A stretch of 47,142 nucleotides of DNA from Lutibacter sp. (GCA_030656195.1 JAUSOJ010000094.1:1-47142), one strand, 5' to 3'; positions 9,601 through 19,560 are shown, numbered from the stretch's first letter. A program made the numbers and translations. The notes: a model not told the origin generated them from the sequence alone.

Positions 9601-9613
9601 AAAAACACCAACA

Positions 9614-10966
9614 ATGAAAGTCCTTCTGATAGACAGCAATCACCCAATTCTGCAAGCTGGTTTGGAAAAACTGGGATGCGTTTGTGAGGAAGATTATTTT
9701 TCATCCAAACAGCAAATTGAAGAAAAGATTTCGGGTTATGATGGCATCGTTATCAGAAGCAGGTTCAACATCGACCATCAATTTTTAGAAAAAGCCACCA
9801 ACTTAAAATTTATTGCCCGCGTTGGTGCCGGCTTGGAAAGCATTGATGTTGAATTTGCCGAAAAAATGGGAATTGAATTAATTTCAGCGCCCGAAGGCAA
9901 CAGAAACGCCGTTGGCGAACACGCGCTGGGAATGATTTTATCCTTGTTCAACAAACTAAAAAAAGCCGATCTCGAAATCAGAGCGGGAAAATGGTTGCGG
10001 GAAGCCAACAGGGGAATTGAGTTGGAAGGCAAAACAGTAGGCATTATCGGCTATGGAAATATGGGAAAAGCCTTTGCAAAAAAACTAAAAGGTTTTGAGG
10101 TTGAAGTAATTTGTTACGACATCAAAGAAGGTGTTGGCGATGAAAATTGCAAACAGGTAACTTTGGATAAATTACAGGAAAAAACGGATGTGTTGAGTTT
10201 GCATACTCCTTTCAATAAATTGTCTCACCATATGATAAATGCACAATTTATCAGTAATTTTAAAAAACCTTTTTACCTCATCAATACAGCTCGGGGCTCT
10301 GCCGTTGTTACCGATGATTTGGTGGAAGCAATGATTGAAAAAAAAATATTGGGCGCTTGTTTGGATGTACTGGAATATGAAAAATTATCTTTCGAAAATC
10401 TGTTTGAAAACGATTCTTTTCCCAAAGCATTTGACTATTTAATTCACGCAGAAAACGTATTGCTTTCGCCACATATTGCAGGCTGGACGGTTGAATCTAA
10501 GGTGAAGCTCGCGCAAACAATTGTTGATAAGGTTGATGCGTTGTTTTTTTCAAAAGAATCAGTAAAAAGGAAAGATGAAATAAAAAGAGTTACAGGCATT
10601 GGCGGACTTTTTTTTAAATCGGATGATCCTGCCAAACTAAAAGATTGGTATAAAAAACACCTTAATTTTAATACTGACGATTGGGGTTCCACTTTTTGGT
10701 GGAAAGACAACAAAGGAAATCCGGCTTGCACGCAATGGAGTCCGTTTAAAAGCGACACCGTTTATTTTTCTCCTTCAACAAAAGATTTTATGTTTAATTA
10801 CAGGGTTGATGATTTAAATTTACTTTTAGATAAGTTAAAACTAGAAGGTGTTGCTGTAATTGGAGAAATTGAAGAATATGATTACGGAAAATTTGGCTGG
10901 ATTTTAGATCCTGAAGGAAATAAAATTGAACTTTGGGAACCAAAAGATGTTGCTTTTTTATCTTAA
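9614..10966 (+). CDS. 2-hydroxyacid dehydrogenase fused to a C-terminal VOC (glyoxalase-like) domain
   Basis: A 450-residue two-domain protein. Residues ~1-315 form a D-isomer-specific 2-hydroxyacid dehydrogenase of the SerA/phosphoglycerate dehydrogenase type. Evidence is a substrate-domain start (MKVLLIDSNHPIL), a Rossmann nucleotide motif (VGIIGYGNMGKAFAKKL), LINTARGSAVVTDDLVEA with the conserved Arg, and SPHIAGWT with the catalytic His. Residues ~325-450 are a vicinal-oxygen-chelate domain. It begins RVTGIGGLFFKSDDPAKLKDWY, contains TQWSPF and ends WILDPEGNKIELWEPK. Both are normally separate proteins. The second half starts where a free VOC protein would start, and I see no frame break, so it is a clean fusion. 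The dehydrogenase substrate is not determined. Confidence 0.88.
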   Translation: MKVLLIDSNHPILQAGLEKLGCVCEEDYFSSKQQIEEKISGYDGIVIRSRFNIDHQFLEKATNLKFIARVGAGLESIDVEFAEKMGIELISAPEGNRNAVGEHALGMILSLFNKLKKADLEIRAGKWLREANRGIELEGKTVGIIGYGNMGKAFAKKLKGFEVEVICYDIKEGVGDENCKQVTLDKLQEKTDVLSLHTPFNKLSHHMINAQFISNFKKPFYLINTARGSAVVTDDLVEAMIEKKILGACLDVLEYEKLSFENLFENDSFPKAFDYLIHAENVLLSPHIAGWTVESKVKLAQTIVDKVDALFFSKESVKRKDEIKRVTGIGGLFFKSDDPAKLKDWYKKHLNFNTDDWGSTFWWKDNKGNPACTQWSPFKSDTVYFSPSTKDFMFNYRVDDLNLLLDKLKLEGVAVIGEIEEYDYGKFGWILDPEGNKIELWEPKDVAFLS

Positions 10967-11003
10967 AATTTTTGTAAATTTATAGTTACTAAAAATTAAA
11001 ACC

Positions 11004-11291
11004 ATGGAAGTACTAGACGATAATGGGAATGTAATCCCAAAAAGCAGCCAGGAAAGCAAAAGAGTTTTAGCCGGTGTATTGGGAATTTTATTGGGCGTTT
11101 TCGGCATCCATAAATTTGTGCTCGGCTACACCAATGAAGGCATCATTTTACTGTCAATAACCATTGTAACTTGCGGAATTGGCGGTGCGGTAACCAGTAT
11201 TATAGGATTGGTGGAAGGCATTATTTACCTTACAAAATCTGATGAAGAATTTGTTTATATGTACCAAATCAATAAAAAAGCGTGGTTTTAA
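11004..11291 (+). CDS. TM2 domain-containing protein
   Basis: A 95-residue membrane protein with the TM2 arrangement: a polar N-terminus and a first helix (LAGVLGILLGVFGIHKFVLG) joined by a short turn (YTNEGII) to a second helix (LLSITIVTCGIGGAVTSIIG). The G-x-H-K-F-x-L-G block is diagnostic. The function of bacterial TM2 proteins is not established. It ends 2 bp before the convergent acyltransferase gene, so the two messages must overlap at their 3' ends. Confidence 0.82.
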   Translation: MEVLDDNGNVIPKSSQESKRVLAGVLGILLGVFGIHKFVLGYTNEGIILLSITIVTCGIGGAVTSIIGLVEGIIYLTKSDEEFVYMYQINKKAWF

Positions 11292-11293
11292 TT

Positions 11294-13123
11294 TTATAGA
11301 GAATCTAAAGAAGTTTCCTTTTCTTTATTTTCGTTTTCAAGCGATTTTTCCAGTTCAGCCTGAAGCTCTTCCATCACAGGTTTTACGGTGCTTTCAGGGA
11401 TATCAGCGACCCTAATGTACATCAAGCCGTCAATGGCGTTGTTAAATTTCGGATCCACATTAAACGCCACCAATCGGGCATTTTGCTTCACGTATTTTTT
11501 AATCAATACGGGAATTCGCAATGAACCCGGTTCAATTTCATCAATAATTTTGTCGAATTTGTTCATATCGGCTTGCGTGGCGTCAAAAACAAAATCTTTG
11601 TCGGCATCTTTTAATTTAACTTTATATTCCTTTTTAGGATGAATATACTGCGCCACATAAGGATCATAATAATGAGATTTCATAAACTCAATCATTAACG
11701 ATTTTGAGAAATTTGAAAACTGATTGCTGATACTTACGCCGCCAATTAAATATTTATATTCCGGATATCTTAAAGTTATATGAACAATTCCTTTCCAAAG
11801 CAAAAATAAAGGCATTGGTTTTTGTTGGTACTCTTTAATTACAAAAGCGCGGCCCATTTCAATGGAATTCTCCATCATTAGGTACAATTCGGGTTCAAAT
11901 TTGAATAGCGTGTGTACGTAAAAACCTTCAATCCCGTATTTTTTAAAGATATTTTTTCCCAATCCCATTCGGTAAGCGCCTGCCACTTTGTTGGCTTCAT
12001 TGTCCCATAAAAATAAATGGTGGTAATAACTGTCAAAAGCATCTAAATCTATAGATTCATTGGTGCCTTCGCCCACTTCCCTGAAAGTAATTTCTCGTAA
12101 ACGCCCAATTTCAAAAGTGATATTTGGAATTTGTTTACTCAAGGCAAAAAACACTTCATAGTTTTTACTTTTAAGCAAACGGCCATCCCCATTTCTTAGG
12201 GCTTCCACTTCTAAAATCATTTTGTCAATATTTTTTTGGCTCACAATTTTTTTTGGAGGTTTGGGTATTTTTAAAGAAGGAGCCTTTAATTTTATGGGCC
12301 CTTTCTCAAAAGGATTTGCAAGCATATATGTTTTTTTACGAATGAAATCGCAAAAATCTTGTGTATTATCATACTCTTCCAAGTCTTTTACCGGTATCGG
12401 TTTTCCAATCCTAACTTTAATTACACGGCCTTTTTGCGACAATACTTCGGAAGGTAATTTGGCGGTGCGAAATTTGGAATTAAGCTTGGAAAGAAGATAA
12501 AAGAATCTGCTGTTTCTTGCATGAAAATAAATTGGAATAACCGGCACGCGCGCTTTTTGAATTAATTTAATGGCACTTTCTTCCCAAGGCTTGTCCACAA
12601 TTAATCTTCCGTCCTTATAGGTTGAAACTTCACCTGCCGGAAATACGCCCAAGGCATTGCCATCCCTTAAATGTTCCAAAGCATTTTTTAAACCTGTGAT
12701 GCTTGATTTTTTGTCCTTTCGGTCCTCAAACGGATTTACAGGCATAATAAAAGGCTTCATTGGCTCAATTCTTTGAAGTAAAAAATTTGCAATAATTTTA
12801 TAATCCGGACGGTTCTCAATCAATAATTTTAACAATAAAATACCGTCTATTCCTCCTAGCGGATGGTTGGATACAGTAATAAATGCGCCAGATTTCGGGA
12901 TTCGCCTTAAATCTTCTTCAGGAATTTCAAATTTAATTTGCAAATCACCAAGCAATGCGGTAAAAAACTCCAAGTCTTTTAAATGCTTGTGTTTGTTATA
13001 AATTTTGTTAATGGTGGAAATACGAAGGATTTTCATTAACGTCCAGCCAAAAAATGTGCCAATAAATCCGTATTTATCAAGGTTTACGACTTTTGCAACT
13101 TCTTTAGCTGAAACTAAACTCAT
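11294..13123 (-). CDS. olsF: Bifunctional OlsF-like acyltransferase (aminolipid synthesis)
   Basis: A 609-residue protein that joins a PlsC-type O-acyltransferase (about residues 75-290) to a GNAT-fold N-acyltransferase of the hemolysin/OlsB type (about 315-560). The N-terminal half has SNHPLGGIDG as acyltransferase block 1, with one residue more than the usual H-x4-D spacing, and FPAGEVST. The C-terminal half has REITFREVGEGTNESIDLD and DNEANKVAGAYRMGLG. The same architecture is known for OlsF of Serratia and Flavobacterium, which makes ornithine lipids by N-acylation and then O-acylation. A related glycine-lipid product is possible. It acts at the inner membrane. The substrate is inferred from family only. 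Confidence 0.75.
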   Translation of the reverse strand: MSLVSAKEVAKVVNLDKYGFIGTFFGWTLMKILRISTINKIYNKHKHLKDLEFFTALLGDLQIKFEIPEEDLRRIPKSGAFITVSNHPLGGIDGILLLKLLIENRPDYKIIANFLLQRIEPMKPFIMPVNPFEDRKDKKSSITGLKNALEHLRDGNALGVFPAGEVSTYKDGRLIVDKPWEESAIKLIQKARVPVIPIYFHARNSRFFYLLSKLNSKFRTAKLPSEVLSQKGRVIKVRIGKPIPVKDLEEYDNTQDFCDFIRKKTYMLANPFEKGPIKLKAPSLKIPKPPKKIVSQKNIDKMILEVEALRNGDGRLLKSKNYEVFFALSKQIPNITFEIGRLREITFREVGEGTNESIDLDAFDSYYHHLFLWDNEANKVAGAYRMGLGKNIFKKYGIEGFYVHTLFKFEPELYLMMENSIEMGRAFVIKEYQQKPMPLFLLWKGIVHITLRYPEYKYLIGGVSISNQFSNFSKSLMIEFMKSHYYDPYVAQYIHPKKEYKVKLKDADKDFVFDATQADMNKFDKIIDEIEPGSLRIPVLIKKYVKQNARLVAFNVDPKFNNAIDGLMYIRVADIPESTVKPVMEELQAELEKSLENENKEKETSLDSL

Positions 13124-13154
13124 TCAAGTATAATTGGTTAATTTTAGGGAGCTA

Positions 13155-13162
13155 CAAAAATA
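13155..13162 (-). promoter_or_regulatory. -7 box (TAnnTTTG) for the OlsF-like gene
   Basis: Reading on the minus strand the sequence is TATTTTTG, an exact match to the Bacteroidota -7 consensus, 32 bp upstream of the acyltransferase ATG. A matching -33 TTG at the usual distance is not evident, so the assignment is moderate. Confidence 0.45.
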
Positions 13163-13256
13163 CGCAATTTTTTCTCATGAGCCGACTTATATTATCAGTT
13201 ACGGGTGAGTTGGCTCAGGCAATAGCACTCATTTTATTGGCCATAAACCATCTAAC

Positions 13257-14504
13257 TTATTTCATAACCAACTGAACCGTTCCTTTTGTTGCCTGTTTTA
13301 ACAGCACTTCACCTTTTTGTTCAATTTCATCAATGGCCTTTTCAGTTGCGTGCCTTATGGTATACAACAAAACATTTTCTACATAAGTCACTTTATATTT
13401 CGATTTCAGTGCGGTTAAAAAATGTTGAAAATTGTTGAATTTATCTTCAATGCATACCGAAAAACTAATGGCTGAATTTTGAATTAAATTCACTTTCAAT
13501 TTATTGTCGTGTAAAATGCTGAAAATGTCGCTGAGGTTAGATTCAACCATAAATGAAAAATCCAACGCAGAAATTGACACCAGTATTTGATCTTGTTTTA
13601 AAATAAAACAGGGTACATCGGGAATTAAATCAATTCCTTTTCCAACGGTTGTTCCTTTTTCTTCCAGGTTAAAAAAAGAACGGACATAGAGCGGAATGAT
13701 TTTGTTTTCAAGCGGTTTCAACGTTTTTGGATGAATAACCGAAGCGCCGTAAAATGCCATTTCAATGGCTTCGCTGTAAGATATTTGATGCAGTAATTGG
13801 GCATTTTCAAAATAACGCGGATCGGCATTAAGCACGCCGTCAACATCTTTCCAAATGGTCAAACTTTTGGCGTTTAGGCAATGTGCAAATATGGCAGCAG
13901 TATAATCAGAGCCTTCTCTTCCCAACGTTGTGGTATTTCCCTGTGCATCTTCGCCCAAAAATCCTTGGGTAATGTATAATTTATTGGGATTTAAGCTTGA
14001 AATATTTTTGGAAGTCAGTTCCCAATTTACATAAGCATCCCGGTAACTGTCATCGGTTTTTATGTATTCTCGCACATCAATCCACTGATTTTCAATGCCA
14101 ATTTCATTTAAATAAGCGCTCACAATTTTGGTTGAAAGCAATTCACCAAATCCAACAATCTGATCGTAAATAAAGTTATAATCTTTTGATTTGTTTGCGT
14201 TTAAAAACTTGTTTAATTCTTTAAAAAGAACCTCAACTTCCTTAAAAATCGGAGTTAATTTATTTTCGAACAGCGCATTTATGATTGTTGAATGATAATC
14301 CTTTACGAATTCAATATGTTGCAGTAAATCATCGGTTTTATAATGATAGGAATTAATGATTTTTTCAAAAGCATTGGTCATTTTACCCATGGCAGAAATC
14401 ACAATGAGCGTATTTTTAAATCCTTCGTTATTTAAAACGCGTACCACATTTTTTATGCCTTCAGCATCTTTTACCGAGGCCCCTCCAAATTTGTAAATTT
14501 TCAT
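13257..14504 (-). CDS. lysC: Aspartate kinase
   Basis: A 415-residue aspartokinase that phosphorylates L-aspartate, the first step toward lysine, threonine and methionine. The amino-acid kinase signature KFGGASVKDAEGI is at the N-terminus. GREGSDYTAAIFA and WKDVDGVLNADPR supply the nucleotide and substrate site, and ASVIHPKTLKPL follows. The last ~130 residues are the ACT regulatory region, so feedback inhibition is likely. It lacks a homoserine dehydrogenase fusion, so it is the monofunctional type. Its ATG overlaps the stop of the GNAT gene by four bases (ATGA), which points to translational coupling. Confidence 0.92.
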   Translation of the reverse strand: MKIYKFGGASVKDAEGIKNVVRVLNNEGFKNTLIVISAMGKMTNAFEKIINSYHYKTDDLLQHIEFVKDYHSTIINALFENKLTPIFKEVEVLFKELNKFLNANKSKDYNFIYDQIVGFGELLSTKIVSAYLNEIGIENQWIDVREYIKTDDSYRDAYVNWELTSKNISSLNPNKLYITQGFLGEDAQGNTTTLGREGSDYTAAIFAHCLNAKSLTIWKDVDGVLNADPRYFENAQLLHQISYSEAIEMAFYGASVIHPKTLKPLENKIIPLYVRSFFNLEEKGTTVGKGIDLIPDVPCFILKQDQILVSISALDFSFMVESNLSDIFSILHDNKLKVNLIQNSAISFSVCIEDKFNNFQHFLTALKSKYKVTYVENVLLYTIRHATEKAIDEIEQKGEVLLKQATKGTVQLVMK

Positions 14505-14980
14505 AAAGATTCCAAATAGTTTTTTATGGCTTGTTCATTCATTTGAACCGTTTTCCAATCGTCTAAAATGTGTCCTCCGGTTTTTTTATAAAATTCTATG
14601 GCTGGCGTATTCCAGTCCAACACCACCCATTCTATTCTTTTTACGCCCAAATTATAGCCATATTCAATCACTTTTTTATACAAGGCGCTTCCTATATTCA
14701 ACCCTCTTTTATTTTTTTTGACGATTAAATCTTCCAAATGAATGGTTGGACCTTTCCAGGTTGAATATCTTGGATAAAACAAAGCCATTCCAACAATTTC
14801 TCCCTCAACTTCAGCAACAAAAGTTTTAAACAACGGGTAATTTCCAAAACCGTCTTTTTCTAGGTCGGCTACTGAAATTTCGACGGCATCGGCCTCTTTT
14901 TCAAAATGCGCCAATTCTTTTATCAAGTTTAAAACCAATGGCATGTCATTTATTTTTCCTTCTCTAATGCTAAAATTCAT
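14501..14980 (-). CDS. GNAT-family N-acetyltransferase
   Basis: A 159-residue GCN5-related acetyltransferase. The acetyl-CoA binding loop is visible as KNKRGLNIGSALYKKV, preceded by a strand ending HLEDLIV. The C-terminal VLDWNTPAIEFYKKTGG is the usual motif B. It resembles the diamine/thialysine acetyltransferase branch (REGKINDMPLVLNLIKELA at the N-terminus), but the substrate cannot be read from sequence. It is the first gene of a two-gene operon with aspartate kinase, with a four-base overlap, and is divergent from fbp. Confidence 0.85.
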   Translation of the reverse strand: MNFSIREGKINDMPLVLNLIKELAHFEKEADAVEISVADLEKDGFGNYPLFKTFVAEVEGEIVGMALFYPRYSTWKGPTIHLEDLIVKKNKRGLNIGSALYKKVIEYGYNLGVKRIEWVVLDWNTPAIEFYKKTGGHILDDWKTVQMNEQAIKNYLESL

Positions 14981-15193
14981 CTGTTTAAACTTTATTTTTT
15001 AGCGGTAACAGCTGCTGTTCGCCATTAATCATTTCCTTGTGTTTCAAAATTTGATATGCTCGTTTCATCTTTCATTTTTATTTTAAATGGTATTGGCTAA
15101 AGTAAAAAATCTTTATCCAAACTATCTCAAAACAAAGGTCTTTTTAAAAATATTTTTTTCGATATTTGCGCAAACAAACAACTACGCGCACCA

Positions 15194-16216
15194 ATGAAAA
15201 ATAACAACCTTACCTTAGGAGAATTTATTATTGAAAACCAAAAACATTACAAATCAACTTCCGGAGAATTTACACGCTTGTTAAGTTCTATCAAACTGGC
15301 CGCGAAAGTTGTTAATTATAAGGTGAATAAAGCCGGTTTGGTTGATATTTTGGGAAATGCCGGCGATATAAATATTCAAGGGGAGAATCAACAAAAATTA
15401 GATGTTTTTGCAAATCAGGTGTTTATGCAAACACTCATCAACCGAGAAATTGTTTGTGGAATTGCCAGCGAAGAAGAAGATGATTTTGTGACCGTAAAAG
15501 GGAAACACGGCACAAACGAAAATAAATATATTATGTTGATGGATCCGCTGGACGGCTCTTCCAACATTGATGTAAACGTGTCTGTAGGAACTATTTTTTC
15601 AATTTACCGTCGTGTTACACCCATTGGAACACCCGTTGAAAAGATCGATTTTTTGCAACGCGGAAATCAGCAGGTTGCTGCCGGTTACGTGGTTTACGGC
15701 ACTTCAACCATGTTGGTTTATACATCGGGACATGGTGTTAACGGATTTACGTTAAATCCGGCAATTGGTTCCTTTTATTTATCGCACCCAAATATGAAAT
15801 TCCCAGATATTGGGAAAATTTACTCTATCAACGAAGGAAATTACGTACACTTTCCGCAAGGCGTTAAAGATTACTTAAAATATTGCCAGGAAGAAAAAGA
15901 CGACAGGCCTTACACATCGCGTTATATTGGTTCGTTGGTTTCTGATTTTCACAGAAATATGATAAAAGGCGGCATTTATATTTACCCAACAAGCTCTATC
16001 GGTCCAAAAGGAAAATTGCGATTGTTGTACGAATGCAATCCGATGGCATTTTTGGCGGAACAAGCCAACGGAAAGGCAAGCGACGGCTACACCAGAATTA
16101 TGGACATTAAACCAACCGAATTGCACCAGCGCGTTCCTTTTTTCTGCGGAAGTATTAAAATGGTGGAGAAAGCAGAAGAATTTATGGCAAAGTATCCTAA
16201 AGACAAGAATTATTAA
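15194..16216 (+). CDS. fbp: Fructose-1,6-bisphosphatase, class I
   Basis: A 340-residue class I FBPase, which removes the 1-phosphate from fructose-1,6-bisphosphate in gluconeogenesis. Metal-binding and active-site motifs are present: [29 protein letters not shown] and, near the C-terminus, [32 protein letters not shown] also matches the family. Length is typical (~335). The ATG at 15194 gives the expected N-terminus with TLGEFIIE. It is divergent from the GNAT-lysC operon across ~210 bp. Confidence 0.96.
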   Translation: MKNNNLTLGEFIIENQKHYKSTSGEFTRLLSSIKLAAKVVNYKVNKAGLVDILGNAGDINIQGENQQKLDVFANQVFMQTLINREIVCGIASEEEDDFVTVKGKHGTNENKYIMLMDPLDGSSNIDVNVSVGTIFSIYRRVTPIGTPVEKIDFLQRGNQQVAAGYVVYGTSTMLVYTSGHGVNGFTLNPAIGSFYLSHPNMKFPDIGKIYSINEGNYVHFPQGVKDYLKYCQEEKDDRPYTSRYIGSLVSDFHRNMIKGGIYIYPTSSIGPKGKLRLLYECNPMAFLAEQANGKASDGYTRIMDIKPTELHQRVPFFCGSIKMVEKAEEFMAKYPKDKNY

Positions 16217-16321
16217 GGCTTTATAACATTTAACAATACAACTATAAACACATTTGATTTTATAAAACGAAAAGGGTTTGGTACCTTTGAGGATATTTAA
16301 GTTTAACTAAAACACATGATT

Positions 16322-16930
16322 ATGGCCTTTGAATTACCGAAATTACCGTACGCTTTTGATGCGTTAGAACCAAATATTGATGCAAGAACCATGGAAATCC
16401 ACCACGGAAAACATCATGCAGCTTACACCAATAATTTAAACAATGCAATCGCCGGTACCGCTTTAGAAGGAAAATCTATTGAAGCAATTTTATCCGGATT
16501 AGATATGAACAATGCCGCAGTTAGAAATAATGGAGGCGGTTTTTACAACCACGAACTTTTTTGGAATGTGATGTCACCAAACGGCGGCGGAAAACCAACA
16601 GGCGAATTGGCTGCGGCCATTGATGCTGCTTTTGGCTCATTTGAAGCTTTTAAAGATGCGCTTTCTAAAGCTGCAGTTACCCGTTTTGGATCGGGATGGG
16701 CTTGGTTGTGCGTTCACAGTGGCGGAAAAGTGGAAGTTTGCTCTACTGCAAATCAGGACAATACCTTAATGCCGGGCATTGGCTGCGGAGGTTTTCCAAT
16801 TTTAGGATTGGATGTTTGGGAACATGCCTATTATTTGCATTACCAAAACAGAAGACCTGAATATGTTGAGAATTTTTTCAATGTGATTAACTGGGATTAT
16901 GTTTCAAAACTTTATACTGAAAATAAATAA
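16322..16930 (+). CDS. sodA: Superoxide dismutase, Mn/Fe type (probably Mn)
   Basis: A cytoplasmic SOD that converts superoxide to peroxide and oxygen. The N-terminus [17 protein letters not shown] is typical, so I use the ATG at 16322 and not the one two codons upstream. The ligand set is visible: the first His of [10 protein letters not shown], a second His in NHELFW, and Asp and His in DVWEHAYY. The [10 protein letters not shown] block carries the outer-sphere Gln at the position used by Mn enzymes. Fe enzymes usually have it in the earlier helix. A perfect-stem terminator follows. Confidence 0.95.
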   Translation: MAFELPKLPYAFDALEPNIDARTMEIHHGKHHAAYTNNLNNAIAGTALEGKSIEAILSGLDMNNAAVRNNGGGFYNHELFWNVMSPNGGGKPTGELAAAIDAAFGSFEAFKDALSKAAVTRFGSGWAWLCVHSGGKVEVCSTANQDNTLMPGIGCGGFPILGLDVWEHAYYLHYQNRRPEYVENFFNVINWDYVSKLYTENK

Positions 16931-16999
16931 TGATTACTGCTTGCTAAAATGAGTTATTCCCAGAAGTTTAACGATATTTAGCAGTCAAATTTTAAACCA

Positions 17000-17033
17000 A
17001 ACCGAGACAAAATTAATTTTGTCTCGGTTTTTT
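17000..17033 (+). terminator. Intrinsic terminator after sodA
   Basis: A perfect 30-nt palindrome (17000-17029, left arm AACCGAGACAAAATT) runs straight into a T tract that ends at 17033. Its position, ~70 bp after the sodA stop and before the next promoter, fits transcription termination. Confidence 0.85.
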
Positions 17034-17062
17034 AATTTTAAGATACTTTGCGCAATTTTTCT

Positions 17063-17070
17063 TATTTTTG
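17063..17070 (+). promoter_or_regulatory. -7 box (TAnnTTTG) for the S9 peptidase gene
   Basis: TATTTTTG matches the Bacteroidota -7 consensus and lies 34 bp before the peptidase ATG, just after the sodA terminator. I do not see a well-spaced -33 TTG. Confidence 0.45.
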
Positions 17071-17104
17071 AAAATCAACGAATTCACCTTTAAAACATAA
17101 ACTT

Positions 17105-19528
17105 ATGGCATTTAAAAAATTATTTTTATTTATTGCATTTTTTACATCAGTAATAACTTTTGCCCAAATTGATTTAAACTATCAAACACCGCATCAGGAC
17201 ATTTTATCCTTGGCGGATGCGCCGATGCCGCCTTCAATGAACATCAATTTTGATGGCACAAAAGCCATTTTAATTTATAGAAATCAATATTCATCTATTG
17301 AAGAGCTTTCGGAAACTGAATTGCGTTTGGCGGGATTGCGTATCAACCCAAAAATCAATAGCGCAAGCAGGGCCAGAAATTTTAACAAAATCAGTGTTTT
17401 TGAGGTAAATACAAAAACGGAAATTCCTATTTCCGGAATGCCTGTAAATCCAAAAATCACAGACATCAGCTGGTCAAATGCCCAGGACAAAATAGCATTT
17501 TTGAATACTACAGAAACTGGTGTCTCACTTTGGGTTATTGACTACAACAAACGAAAAGCCACCAAACTGACAGATGCAAATTTGAATGCCAATATAGGAA
17601 ATCCATTTACTTGGCTGAAAGATGATTCGGGTTTATTGGTGAAATTTTTGCCGGCAAACAGAAAGCCATTAATCAATACTGAAAATGCTGTTCCAGCCGG
17701 GCCAATTATTTCTGTAAATGAAGAAGGCCAAAAAGCGCAAAACAGAACCTATCAAGATTTGTTGAAAAACACCAATGATGAAGCTAATTTTGAAACTTTG
17801 GTGCGTTCTGAACTTTGGAAAGTTTCCTTAGACGGAAAAAAATCTAAGTGGAAAGACGTTTCACTTTACAGAAGCATTTCAACTTCACCCGACGGAAAAT
17901 ATTTCTTGATTACAGAAATGAAAAGACCTTTTTCTTACATTGTTCCGTTTTCAAGGTTTCCAACTTCCTATAACATTTACGACAGTAAAGGAAGTTTGGT
18001 AAAAACCATTGTTGATGTTCCTTTAATTGAGGAACTTCCTCAAGGATTTATGGCGGTGCAAACCGGACCTAGAAATATTTCATGGCGCGATGACCAACCT
18101 GCAACACTTTCTTGGGCTGAAGCACTGGATGGAGGTGATCCGGAAAAGAAGGTCGATTTCAGAGATCAAATTATGTTGCTTGAAGCGCCGTTTACGGCAA
18201 GTCCTAAACCTTTGATAAAAACCAAAATGCGCTATGGAGGCATTGAATGGGGTAACAGCAATTTGGCCATTATAAACAGTTATTGGAGAAATACCAGAAC
18301 GTCACGCACTGAATTTTTTGACCCTTCAAATCCGGCTAAAGAGCCAATTCTTTTTAGCGAACGAAACTCACAAGACAGCTATGGAGATCCGGGAAATTTT
18401 GTGACTGTCAGAAATCAATTCGGCAGAAATGTTTTAGCGGTAAAAGACCAAGCACTTTATCTTGTCGGAGATGGTTTTTCGGCAGAAGGAAAGTTGCCTT
18501 TTGTGGATAAATACAGTTTAAGCGAAAATAAAACACAGCGATTATTTCAGGCTGAAAAAGGAGAAATGTTGGAGAGTATTGTTAGAATGATTGATTTGGA
18601 CAAAGGTATTGTTCTTACCCGTTTAGAAAGCAACAACATATTCCCAAATTTCTACCTTAGAAATATTTTTACAGGCGAATTAAACCAATTGTCGTCATTT
18701 GAAAATCCGTTTAAAGCCATTCAGGATGTTCATAAGGAAGTTATCACTTACAAAAGAGACGATGGTTTAGAACTTTCAGCCACATTGTATTTGCCGGTGG
18801 GTTATGACAAAACCAAAAAAGAAAAAATGCCTATGATTATGTGGGCGTACCCAAGAGAATTTGTTGATGCCGCAAGCGCCTCCCAAGTTACCAGCAGCAG
18901 TAACCAATTTACCTATCCAAGTTATGGTTCGCCTGTATATTGGGTAAATCGTGGCTATGTGGTGTTAGACAACGCCTCTTTTCCTATTGTTGGCGTAAAT
19001 AAAGAAGAACCTAATGACACTTTTTTAACGCAATTGGTTGCTAACGCAAAAGCAGGCATTGATGCCGTAGACGCTTTGGGATATATTGACAGGGAACGTG
19101 TTGCTGTTGGCGGGCATAGTTATGGTGCATTTATGACTGCGAACTTGCTTTCACATTCCAATCTTTTTGCGGCAGGAATCGCCAGAAGCGGCGCTTACAA
19201 CAGAACGTTGACGCCATTCGGATTTCAGGGAGAAGAACGCAATTATTGGGAAGCTCCAGAAATTTACAATGCAATGTCGCCTTTTATGCATGCCAATAAA
19301 ATGAAAACACCAATGCTTTTAATTCATGGAGAGGCTGATAACAACTCAGGAACATTTCCTCTGCAAAGCGAGCGTTACTTCAATGCGTTAAAAGGACTTG
19401 GCGCGCCAGTTAGATTGGTGATGCTTCCAAAGGAAAGCCATGGTTATGCAGGAAGAGAAAGCATTATGCATATGCTTTGGGAACAAGATACTTGGTTGGA
19501 AAAATTTGTAAAGAATAAAGGGAAGTAA
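17105..19528 (+). CDS. Secreted S9 peptidase, glutamyl-peptidase (S9D) type
   Basis: An 807-residue alpha/beta-hydrolase peptidase with a Sec signal peptide (hydrophobic residues 7-20, likely cleaved after ITFA). The N-terminal beta-propeller half contains LADAPMPPSMNINFDGT and LAGLRINPKINS, which resemble chloroplast glutamyl endopeptidase and place it in S9D, not S9A/B. The hydrolase half carries the triad: Ser672 (GGHSYGAF), Asp745 (HGEADNN) and His779 (ESHGYAG). It should act in the periplasm or, if exported further, outside. No type IX C-terminal sorting domain is seen. A secreted M14 peptidase follows 274 bp downstream. Confidence 0.9.
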   Translation: MAFKKLFLFIAFFTSVITFAQIDLNYQTPHQDILSLADAPMPPSMNINFDGTKAILIYRNQYSSIEELSETELRLAGLRINPKINSASRARNFNKISVFEVNTKTEIPISGMPVNPKITDISWSNAQDKIAFLNTTETGVSLWVIDYNKRKATKLTDANLNANIGNPFTWLKDDSGLLVKFLPANRKPLINTENAVPAGPIISVNEEGQKAQNRTYQDLLKNTNDEANFETLVRSELWKVSLDGKKSKWKDVSLYRSISTSPDGKYFLITEMKRPFSYIVPFSRFPTSYNIYDSKGSLVKTIVDVPLIEELPQGFMAVQTGPRNISWRDDQPATLSWAEALDGGDPEKKVDFRDQIMLLEAPFTASPKPLIKTKMRYGGIEWGNSNLAIINSYWRNTRTSRTEFFDPSNPAKEPILFSERNSQDSYGDPGNFVTVRNQFGRNVLAVKDQALYLVGDGFSAEGKLPFVDKYSLSENKTQRLFQAEKGEMLESIVRMIDLDKGIVLTRLESNNIFPNFYLRNIFTGELNQLSSFENPFKAIQDVHKEVITYKRDDGLELSATLYLPVGYDKTKKEKMPMIMWAYPREFVDAASASQVTSSSNQFTYPSYGSPVYWVNRGYVVLDNASFPIVGVNKEEPNDTFLTQLVANAKAGIDAVDALGYIDRERVAVGGHSYGAFMTANLLSHSNLFAAGIARSGAYNRTLTPFGFQGEERNYWEAPEIYNAMSPFMHANKMKTPMLLIHGEADNNSGTFPLQSERYFNALKGLGAPVRLVMLPKESHGYAGRESIMHMLWEQDTWLEKFVKNKGK

Positions 19529-19560
19529 GCTTTAAATACACAAAAGCACTGTAATAAATA

